In this document: in pieces, positions 41,536-48,687 of the stretch
Layout of the letters: each line of letters opens with the position of its first letter
Numbering within the stretch: the first letter of the stretch is position 1
Source: Microcaldota archaeon
Lineage (GTDB): Archaea; Micrarchaeota; Micrarchaeia; Anstonellales; Anstonellaceae
Length of the DNA: 52,089 nt
Assembly (NCBI GenBank): GCA_026413765.1
Contig: JAOAKI010000013.1
Location: 1 to 52,089 of the forward strand
Direction of reading: 5' to 3'
The notes under the pieces: generated by a model
What the model was told of the DNA's origin: nothing
What the model saw: only the letters and a program-made list of their open reading frames with translations
Databases searched by the model: none
Position numbers and translations under genes: made by a program

Positions 41536-44112
41536 ATGGCAGATGACGCACTGAAGCTTAAAATTTCAAAAAAAGCTTATGTTTTTGAATTAAAGAAGAA
41601 ATTCGAGGCAAAAAAGACATTTTCGATCAAAAAAGCCGCCGCCCCGACCCCTGCCGATGCAATAAAAGAGAAGATTGAATCTATTTTCAAAAAAAACGCG
41701 CCAAAAGATGAAAAGCCGTCGCCGCCTTCTGCCCCAAAAAGCACCATTCTTCAGGCTATTGCAGTCGCATTTGTCGTTTTTTTTGGGCTGGTGCTGTTTG
41801 TCTTGATTTCGGTCTTTTCTACTCCAGTTTCGCAGCCGCTCCCACAGCCAAAGCCCCATTTTAGCGGGACACTTTCTTTCAAGATTGACGACTGGCTAAT
41901 GCTGACAAGTCAATCTGGGGAAGAAAACGCATACTCTGCCTACATGCTTGTTTCATATTCTGCCTCCAATCTTTCTTCTCTGAATTTTTCAGTCTCTTTG
42001 TATCCTCAACAGCCTCCAACGCATGTCTTTCTTCTTGATTACCCAAAAGACAGCGCAAGCTCATACAGCTCGTTCAAAAAAGCCCTCACCGCAAACCTCA
42101 AGAAGCACTCGATTGCGGTAAGCGAGATTGGAATCGAAAAGCTGCCCTCTCTTGGGCAAGAAAGCATCTTGATAATCCCGACCGGATATTTTCCGGCAGA
42201 GCTGCTTGGGATTGGAAATTCGTTTACTTACAAGGATTTGCTTGCAAAAGGCGTCACACTCATTTACATTGGGATGCCTTTTGACAACCAGGCGCTCAAC
42301 CAGGATGGCTTGCCTGTCTCAGTCAGCCACCGGTCGCTATCTTTTGACAGAAAAGCAAGGCCTCGCTCAACCGAAGGCTTTAGGCTGTTTAATGCGCAGT
42401 ATGCTGTCTCTTCCTCTCAGGAAGACAAAGAGCTGGTCGTGCGCCCTCAGATTTACGGCTCGGTCTCCCACCTAACCTACAAAAGCGGCTCATTGCTTTT
42501 GCTTCCGCAAAGCCTTGACGGCGGGTGGCGGGAGCGCGATGTTGCAGGAAGCTGGATGGAGAAGGGAGAGGTTGCGGCAGAAGACATTGCAATGCTGATT
42601 TTGCAGCAGCCCTGGACAGCCAGCTTGGACAAAAAAGTGTTCACAGCCAGCCTCAATTCCACAAAGATCTCAATTTTCAGCAATTCTGTTGGGCTGGATC
42701 GCGTCTATGTCAAGCTGGTTGCAACTGCAACCGACCTCAACGGAATCACGCAAAACTTTCTTGAGATTGTCAAGTTGGAAAAAAAGCAGAAAGGCACCCT
42801 TTCGCCTTCCGAGCCAAAGATAATTCCATTTTATCTTTCAGGTCAAAAAGCCCGCCTCAATTTGGCGCTAAGGGAAAACTCCACCTCCCCAGTCAAGCTC
42901 TATGTTGAGATGTACAAGGATGGCCAGCTTCTGCAAAGGACGGACGTGGAGCCCGGGCTTACAATACCCACCACCGAAAAGTCAATAGACCTGCAGGTCA
43001 ATTCTGAGCCAGGAAACTATGTCGTGCTTATCACGGATGACAGCGGCAAAATCTATGCTGGTTGCGAGCTTGAAGTAGCGGATTTGGACATTTCGCTAAA
43101 TTACAGCAACTGGGAAAAAGGGAAATTCTCGTTTTTGCTTTCTTCATTTGGCCAGCCAATCGAGCCGAGAGCAATCTCGGTCAGCATTGACGGAAAGCAT
43201 GAAACATATTATACGCCGGCAATGCTTGCGTTCACTCCCACCGCAACCGTCCTTGAATATTCCTATCCTGAAAAATTCGAAAGCGGAACCTACAATTTCA
43301 TTTTCACAATTGGCGCTTACAAAAAAGTTATAACGCAAGAGTATGTCCGTGTCCCACAAGTCTGGGAAAATCCAGTCGTGCTTCTTTTGGGGTTCCTTTC
43401 CCTTGTGATTACTGTAATTGGCACAATTATGCGAAAGCCAGAGGAAACAAGATATGGTCTGGACATACCCGATTTCCCGCCGCTTTCGACAATCAAGATA
43501 CCCGTCAAACGCCAGACAGTGATGGAAATCTTTGAGTCGGTCAACAACAGCTATTCTTGGCAGAGAATGCCATTGCGACTTGAGGAGATAAAAAACGGCT
43601 TCAGGAAACTTACTTATCAGGGAAAGCCGATTTTGATTGGTGATTTCAACCTTGAAAGGATACTTTCGAAAATGGAGCAAGAGGGGCTGGTAAAGCAAGA
43701 AGCAGGCTATTGGGGGCTTACAAAATGGGAAAAGGAAAGCAACCACTCAATCCACTACCTTACAGTCTATCGCATGCTGAGGAACGCCTTTGTCAACAAT
43801 GCAGTGAAATTTTCCAAGTTGGATGCGATTGAGGAATGCGATGTCAAGGCAATCGCAGCAAACGAAGAGCTTTTCATCCACATAATGGAAAAGCCGTACG
43901 ACAGGCAAATCCACCGCGCGCTTGCGACCGCAAAGAAAGGGACCACGTTGCTTGTTTTCAAGACTAACGATGAAAAGGAAGCGTTCAGGGCACTGCTGAA
44001 CAGCACATCTAAGCTTGCGGTCGCGCTGAAAATGGAAATCGAGAGTGGCAGAATCTTTTTAATCTCTGCAAAAGATGAAATTTCTGCTTTTCTCAAAGGC
44101 TTGATAAGGTAA
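41536..44112 (+). CDS. 858-residue bitopic membrane protein with cytosolic winged-helix tail
   Basis: Not recognised. Order: a Lys-rich cytosolic head of about 70 residues; membrane helix about 70-95 (AIAVAFVVFFGLVLFVLISVF); an extracytoplasmic region of about 510 residues, mostly beta, with Ig-like strands near its end; a second helix about 610-633 (VVLLLGFLSLVITVIGTIM); and a cytosolic C-terminus of about 225 residues with winged-helix features (FNLERILSKMEQEGLVKQEAGYWGL). ATG at 41536 (codon 4 of a GTG-started frame). It looks like a sensor or envelope-spanning scaffold joining outside to the ATPase genes upstream. The next gene starts 4 nt after its stop. Confidence 0.75.
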   Translation: MADDALKLKISKKAYVFELKKKFEAKKTFSIKKAAAPTPADAIKEKIESIFKKNAPKDEKPSPPSAPKSTILQAIAVAFVVFFGLVLFVLISVFSTPVSQPLPQPKPHFSGTLSFKIDDWLMLTSQSGEENAYSAYMLVSYSASNLSSLNFSVSLYPQQPPTHVFLLDYPKDSASSYSSFKKALTANLKKHSIAVSEIGIEKLPSLGQESILIIPTGYFPAELLGIGNSFTYKDLLAKGVTLIYIGMPFDNQALNQDGLPVSVSHRSLSFDRKARPRSTEGFRLFNAQYAVSSSQEDKELVVRPQIYGSVSHLTYKSGSLLLLPQSLDGGWRERDVAGSWMEKGEVAAEDIAMLILQQPWTASLDKKVFTASLNSTKISIFSNSVGLDRVYVKLVATATDLNGITQNFLEIVKLEKKQKGTLSPSEPKIIPFYLSGQKARLNLALRENSTSPVKLYVEMYKDGQLLQRTDVEPGLTIPTTEKSIDLQVNSEPGNYVVLITDDSGKIYAGCELEVADLDISLNYSNWEKGKFSFLLSSFGQPIEPRAISVSIDGKHETYYTPAMLAFTPTATVLEYSYPEKFESGTYNFIFTIGAYKKVITQEYVRVPQVWENPVVLLLGFLSLVITVIGTIMRKPEETRYGLDIPDFPPLSTIKIPVKRQTVMEIFESVNNSYSWQRMPLRLEEIKNGFRKLTYQGKPILIGDFNLERILSKMEQEGLVKQEAGYWGLTKWEKESNHSIHYLTVYRMLRNAFVNNAVKFSKLDAIEECDVKAIAANEELFIHIMEKPYDRQIHRALATAKKGTTLLVFKTNDEKEAFRALLNSTSKLAVALKMEIESGRIFLISAKDEISAFLKGLIR

Positions 44113-44116
44113 AGAT

Positions 44117-45292
44117 ATGAAAATAGCAATGCTTGGATGGGAGTTTCCTCCTTTCGTGTCAGGAGGATTGGGCACGCATTGCTTTGAGCTAACCTACAGG
44201 CTTGCAAAATTTGGGGTCCAAATTGATTTCTTCCTGCCCGTGGGCGCAAAGCAGGAGGGCATGCCTCCTTCTCTTCGGTTAATTGAAGTCGCAAAGACGA
44301 TCATCTTCCCTTATCTTTCATTCTCAAAATCCAAAAGCAAGCCCCCCTCTTATGGCGAAAATCTGATTGCAGCAGTTGAAGAATACAGCAGAGACTGCGT
44401 CAGAGTGGTTTTAGAAGAGGCAAAAAAATCGCGCTACGATCTGCTCCATTCGCACGATTGGATGACCGCAAGCGCAGCACTGCAAATACGGAAAATCCTC
44501 AACATCCCGTGGGTGCACACCTTCCATTCCACCGAATTTGACCGGACAAGCTGGCCATGGGAATATATTGTTGGGATAGAAAGGATGGCGGCATGCGAGG
44601 CAGACAGGATAATTGCGGTAAGCAAGCGAACAAAAGAGCAGGTTTTGAGGCTTGGCGCAGCCGAAAGCAAAATAAGGGTTATTTACAACGGCGTGAATTT
44701 CGAAAGGTTCGCCTCCTCATCCATCCCATCGCACTCCACGCAAATAAAGAAAGAAAAGCAGATCGTGCTTTTTTTTGGGAGGCTGACCGAGCAGAAGGGC
44801 CCTGTCCAGTTTTTGCATGCGGCAAAAAAAGTGCTTGAAAAAAAGCCGAACACTTTATTTTTGGTGGCAGGCAAAGGCGAGCTTTTGCCGCTGCTTATCA
44901 ACATTTCAATGCAGCTTGGCATCAGCCACAATGTCAGATTCTTGGGCTTCGTTCCTGAAGAAGAGCAAAGGATGATTTACAAGCTTGCGGACGTCTACGT
45001 CATGCCGTCTACCTCTGAGCCATTTGGCATTACTGCGCTTGAGGCAATGTCTTCAGGCACTCCTGTGATAATCTCAAAGACTTCTGGGGTTTCAGAGATA
45101 ATAAAGGCTGCGATAAGGGTTGACTTTTGGGATATAAACGCAATGGCAGAAAAAATAATCGCAGTCCTTTCCTATACTCCTTTGTCCAAAACAATGTCCC
45201 AGCTTGGGATGAAAGAGGCCTCCTTGCACACATGGGACAAGACTGCAAAAGAGACTCTCGAGCTTTACAAAGAGGTTTCAAAAGTCTTCTGA
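44117..45292 (+). CDS. Glycogen-synthase-like glycosyltransferase (GT4/GT5)
   Basis: 391-residue GT-B enzyme. N-terminal KIAMLGWEFPPFVSGGLGTHCFELTYRL has the W-E-(F/Y)-P-P-x-x-x-GG-L-G pattern of archaeal glycogen/starch synthases and related GT4. LLHSHDWMTASAAL and VHTFHSTEF follow. The donor domain has VLFFGRLTEQKGPVQFLHAA, VAGKGELLPLLI and the E-x7-E in SEPFGITALEAMSSGTP. Likely adds glucose to an alpha-glucan; the GH57 enzyme 1 kb away fits storage-glucan turnover. Last gene of the plus-strand run from 37602; its end overlaps the convergent unknown gene by 15 bp. Confidence 0.82.
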   Translation: MKIAMLGWEFPPFVSGGLGTHCFELTYRLAKFGVQIDFFLPVGAKQEGMPPSLRLIEVAKTIIFPYLSFSKSKSKPPSYGENLIAAVEEYSRDCVRVVLEEAKKSRYDLLHSHDWMTASAALQIRKILNIPWVHTFHSTEFDRTSWPWEYIVGIERMAACEADRIIAVSKRTKEQVLRLGAAESKIRVIYNGVNFERFASSSIPSHSTQIKKEKQIVLFFGRLTEQKGPVQFLHAAKKVLEKKPNTLFLVAGKGELLPLLINISMQLGISHNVRFLGFVPEEEQRMIYKLADVYVMPSTSEPFGITALEAMSSGTPVIISKTSGVSEIIKAAIRVDFWDINAMAEKIIAVLSYTPLSKTMSQLGMKEASLHTWDKTAKETLELYKEVSKVF

Positions 45293-46324
45293 AATGAATG
45301 CCTTTTTTTCATGGTCGTACACAAAAGTTCTTCTTTCATAGTATTTGCCGTTTGCCGTGATCAAGATCTTCTTTTCAGGAAGGAGTATCCTGCCTTCCAC
45401 ATTTGGGAAATGGGTCGGCGCATTGATGGAGAGGCGGGCCTCAAAGACAGCTTGCCTGAAATTGTTTTTCATTGAGGGCGGATCATCTGACTGAGAAGGC
45501 GTTCGGCACTGGAAATAATAAGAGGAGGGCTCTGAAAGCCTATCGACAAATTGCTCAATTTTAATTCCAATGCTTTGCGCGGCTGCCAGTATATTTTTGA
45601 CAAAAAACTCAAACGCAACTCCTGCCTGCTGCGAAACATTCTCCATTATGCTGATTGGGTCTTGCGGAGCCTGGCTCCCATAAGCGCCAACAGTTACTTT
45701 CAAAGAGCGCAAGACAAAAAGGTTTGATTCGAAATCATAGTCTGCGTCTATGACAGGCTCAATAAGCCTAAGCTTCTTTTCATGAACGATTTCCTGCGGG
45801 ATGCTGGAAATGACCTCCTCAATTTTTCCAATTTCTTGCACCTGCCGCTCTGTTTGGATGTATATTCTTGGGTCATTTTCATCATTATAGACAAAAGCAG
45901 GCTTTTCCCCAAAGAAATACCATACAAAATTTGCAAACAGCTTGCTTGCATTTCCAGCTAAGCGATAAAGCGGAAGCAGCTGCTCGAATTTTGCATATTT
46001 GCACTTTTCCAAAAGCTTTCTTGGCTTGGCAGACTCAATTTCTTTTGCCTCGTATTCCATCAATTTTACAATCTGCCTGAGCCTTCCCAAATCGCATTCT
46101 TGCGCCTCGCAAGAAAGCATGAAAATCCGCCTTTCTACCTCTGAAAGATAGGTCAGCAGCGAGGCGACTTCCTTTTTGCTCAGCCCTACCTTGGCAATTG
46201 CGTTGTTTTCAAAAACAATCTCTTTGTATTGCAAGAACTTTTTTTTGACTAAAGGCGCTGTTATATTCTTGAAGTCCTCATGGATAGCTTTTGCTTTTGC
46301 AATAAGCTGGAAGCGTTCTGACAT
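45278..46324 (-). CDS. Unknown 348-residue protein
   Basis: Not recognised. The N-terminal 140 residues are helical (AKAKAIHEDFKNITAPLVKK, LSKKEVASLLTYLSEVERRI). The remainder is alpha/beta, with a C-terminal beta region (ARLSINAPTHFPNVEGRILLPEKKILIT … YYERRTFVY). No membrane, signal or nucleotide-binding motif seen. It is similar in size and in helical-then-beta layout to the gene at 47544-48575, but no clear sequence match is visible by eye. ATG at 46324; a symmetric TATA-like box centred at 46353 lies 29 bp upstream and is shared with the divergent GH57 gene. Confidence 0.65.
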   Translation of the reverse strand: MSERFQLIAKAKAIHEDFKNITAPLVKKKFLQYKEIVFENNAIAKVGLSKKEVASLLTYLSEVERRIFMLSCEAQECDLGRLRQIVKLMEYEAKEIESAKPRKLLEKCKYAKFEQLLPLYRLAGNASKLFANFVWYFFGEKPAFVYNDENDPRIYIQTERQVQEIGKIEEVISSIPQEIVHEKKLRLIEPVIDADYDFESNLFVLRSLKVTVGAYGSQAPQDPISIMENVSQQAGVAFEFFVKNILAAAQSIGIKIEQFVDRLSEPSSYYFQCRTPSQSDDPPSMKNNFRQAVFEARLSINAPTHFPNVEGRILLPEKKILITANGKYYERRTFVYDHEKKAFISEDF

Positions 46325-46349
46325 ATCACTATTATATGCCTTTAAAGCC

Positions 46350-46357
46350 TTATAAAT
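46350..46357. promoter_or_regulatory. Shared TATA box between divergent genes
   Basis: TTATAAAT with flanking bases reads as a TATA box on both strands. Its centre is about 28 bp before the GH57 ATG at 46381 and about 29 bp before the ATG at 46324. Both genes would be leaderless, driven by one element. Confidence 0.55.
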
Positions 46358-46380
46358 TCATCCAATAAATAGTGCTTTGC

Positions 46381-47547
46381 ATGAAGATATGCATCTATTT
46401 CCAAGTCCACCAGCCTATGCGGCTTTCGCGCTATTCGGTTTTTGGCCGCCCGCTAGGCTATTTCGATGATGAACTCAATTCGCAGATAATGCACAAAGTT
46501 GCGCAGAAATGCTATCTGCCTGCAAACAACCTGATTCTTGAGCTTCTGGAAAAGCACCCCAATTTTTGCCTCAGCTTTTCTCTGACTGGAGTATTTTTGG
46601 AGCAGTGCAAAAAATTTGCGCCCGAAGTGCTTGAAAGCTTTGCAGCGCTGGCAGCAAGCAAGAAAGTGGAGTTCTTATCAGAAACATACTACCATTCCCT
46701 TGCGTTCCTTTTCCAGGAAAAAGACGAATTCATAGAGCAGGTAAAGCTTCACCAGCAGGCAATCTCGCAGCTTGCGCCTCCATCAAAAGTGTTCAGAAAT
46801 ACTGAGGCGATGTTTTCAAACGATGTTGCCTATCTTGCAGAAAGGCTCGGCTATAGCGGAATAATGGCAGAAGGGCTCGACCACATTCTTGGCTGGCGCT
46901 CTCCAAATTACTTGTATACTGTTAAGGGTTGCCAAAAAATAAAGGCTCTTTTGCGGCATTACCGGCTTTCGGATGACATAGGCTACCGATTTTCTGCAAG
47001 ATGGTGGAGCGAATACCCACTTACAGCTGAAAAATACGCCCGCTGGCTTTCCGAACTTTCTGGCGAGTGCGTCAACATATTCATGGATTATGAGACTTTT
47101 GGAGAGCACCACTGGCAAGACAGCGGCATTTTTGAGTTCTTGCGGCATCTGCCGGCAGAAGTTGAAAAAAGGCAAAACCTTGAGTTTGCGACTCCTTCTC
47201 AGCTTGTGGACACGCTTGCCCCCAAAGACGACATTGACGTTCCATACTTGACTTCATGGGCAGACATCGAAAGGGATACTTCCGCATGGCTTGGCAACCA
47301 AATGCAGCAAAACGCCTTTGCGCTTCTGCAGTCGCTTGAAAAGCCAGTCAAAGAATCGCAAGACCCCGAGCTTTTGCACATCTGGCGGCTCCTTGGAAAT
47401 TCCGACCATTTCTATTACATGTGCACAAAATCGCTTTCTGACCAAGACGTGCACAATTATTTTTCGCCTTATGATTCGCCTTTTGAGGCTTACATAAACT
47501 ACATGAATGTTCTTCTTGACTTCCAGCAAAGGCTGAAAAAAAGCTAA
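46381..47547 (+). CDS. GH57 family glycoside hydrolase (alpha-amylase/glucanotransferase type)
   Basis: 388-residue GH57 enzyme cleaving or rearranging alpha-1,4-glucans in the cytoplasm. Region I IYFQVHQPMRL (HQP) opens the protein. FCLSFSLTGVFLEQ, FLSETYYHSLAFLF, VFRNTEAMFSNDVA and GIMAEGLDHILGWRSPNYLY (Glu region) follow, and VNIFMDYETFGEHHW is the conserved region with the catalytic Asp. Length fits the compact archaeal alpha-amylase subfamily. ATG at 46381 chosen on TATA spacing; a GTG at 46372 is in frame. No signal peptide, so it probably works on storage glucan made by the neighbouring GT. Confidence 0.9.
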   Translation: MKICIYFQVHQPMRLSRYSVFGRPLGYFDDELNSQIMHKVAQKCYLPANNLILELLEKHPNFCLSFSLTGVFLEQCKKFAPEVLESFAALAASKKVEFLSETYYHSLAFLFQEKDEFIEQVKLHQQAISQLAPPSKVFRNTEAMFSNDVAYLAERLGYSGIMAEGLDHILGWRSPNYLYTVKGCQKIKALLRHYRLSDDIGYRFSARWWSEYPLTAEKYARWLSELSGECVNIFMDYETFGEHHWQDSGIFEFLRHLPAEVEKRQNLEFATPSQLVDTLAPKDDIDVPYLTSWADIERDTSAWLGNQMQQNAFALLQSLEKPVKESQDPELLHIWRLLGNSDHFYYMCTKSLSDQDVHNYFSPYDSPFEAYINYMNVLLDFQQRLKKS

Positions 47548-48575
47548 TAGTAGTTTTGCAAGCCATCCAGCTTGATGACCTCTCCGTTGCCTAGCTCGAC
47601 CGACAGCTTTTTGCCTTCTGCCCCAAACTCGCAGTAGACTATTGCGCGAGCTTTTGGCCTATTTATTATCAGCGAATCTCCAGACCTCAGCTGGTAATTG
47701 CCGTTTTTGAGCACAGTAACCAAAACGAATCTGTACGCGGCTGGCTCGCTCCTGTTTGGCGCATACCCATCTATTTCAATTCTGCCAACTGAAAAAGCAG
47801 GCTTTCCAAGGTCTTGGCTAAGCCTGCCGAAGTCAATGTTCATGTTGGTTTTGCAATAGCTTACAAAATCGTTCTTGATATAGACTGGAAGAACAATTTC
47901 TCTAGACTGCAAGCTTATATGGTAGGTAGTTTTGACTATATAATAGCTTTCATCCTCTTTACTGTAATGTATTTTTGCTGCCGAATCGTAAGGGATTATT
48001 TTCAGCTCAGAAGCAATGTCTTCATTGATTGCGGTTGCCTGTACAAACACCGCCCCGACGCTTTGATTTTTCCTGTGTTTGTAATACAGCCTGAAAAACT
48101 CGTTTCCCCTGTAAAGCTTTTCGATTTCGATTTCTTGCCCATAAGCTACAAAGTCCCCTAAAAACTCATTCAGCTTGACAATCTGCTCTGGATTTACTGC
48201 CGCAGCCAGCAAAAACCTATATGCAGACTTCCTGTTTATTTTCGGGATTGCCTCTATTGTCGCTCTTTTTGCATACTCCGCTTTTTCATTGAGCAGTTTC
48301 AAAAGCTCATAGGGCTCTTCGTTCTTGTGGACCTTTCTTTCAATCTCCCTAAAAAGAGAGATTGCCTCATTTTCTATTTTCAGCGTGAAACAAAAATCGT
48401 TTATCTTTTTCCAATCCTCTTTTGATGGGGCTGGCTTCTTTCCAATCCCATTCATCAAGATGCTTTCAGCAAGCGGAGCCCCAAACTTGCCTATCTGGCT
48501 TCGCAATTCTGCCATCCTTTGCTTAGTATCAGCAACACATTTTTGCGCATGCTTCAAAATAATGTCTTTTGTCAT
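47544..48575 (-). CDS. Unknown 343-residue protein
   Basis: Not recognised. Residues 1-150 are helical (ILKHAQKCVADTKQRMAEL, ENEAISLFREIERKVHKNEEP). From about 150 onward it is beta-rich (GAVFVQATAINEDIASEL, YHISLQSREIVLPVYI, RFVLVTVLKNGNYQL). No membrane helix, Cys cluster or P-loop. ATG at 48575 with a TTTATAAA element (about 48599-48606) centred 27.5 bp upstream. The stop overlaps the GH57 stop by 4 bp. Its size and helical-then-beta layout recall the gene at 45278-46324 on the other side of GH57; relation untested. Confidence 0.65.
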   Translation of the reverse strand: MTKDIILKHAQKCVADTKQRMAELRSQIGKFGAPLAESILMNGIGKKPAPSKEDWKKINDFCFTLKIENEAISLFREIERKVHKNEEPYELLKLLNEKAEYAKRATIEAIPKINRKSAYRFLLAAAVNPEQIVKLNEFLGDFVAYGQEIEIEKLYRGNEFFRLYYKHRKNQSVGAVFVQATAINEDIASELKIIPYDSAAKIHYSKEDESYYIVKTTYHISLQSREIVLPVYIKNDFVSYCKTNMNIDFGRLSQDLGKPAFSVGRIEIDGYAPNRSEPAAYRFVLVTVLKNGNYQLRSGDSLIINRPKARAIVYCEFGAEGKKLSVELGNGEVIKLDGLQNYY

Positions 48576-48655
48576 ACTTCCTTTTCTGTCTCAAATCTTT
48601 TATAAATATATCTTTTTCCATTTTTTGCAACACAAACAGGCAGCGCAATAATCAA

Positions 48656-48665
48656 ATATATAATA
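48656..48665 (+). promoter_or_regulatory. TATA box for the membrane Cdc48-like gene
   Basis: ATATATAATA is centred about 27.5 bp before the ATG at 48688, predicting a leaderless mRNA. The neighbouring divergent gene has its own box 58 bp away. Confidence 0.5.
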
Positions 48666-48687
48666 TAAATGCACAAATTTCATTTGG

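Noticed and set aside
37602-44112. Integrated conjugative element or phage defence island
   Set aside because: A HerA/VirB4 motor alone suggests it, but no relaxase, integrase, nuclease partner, toxin or flanking repeat is visible and composition matches the host, so it is reported only as an uncharacterised membrane-ATPase locus.
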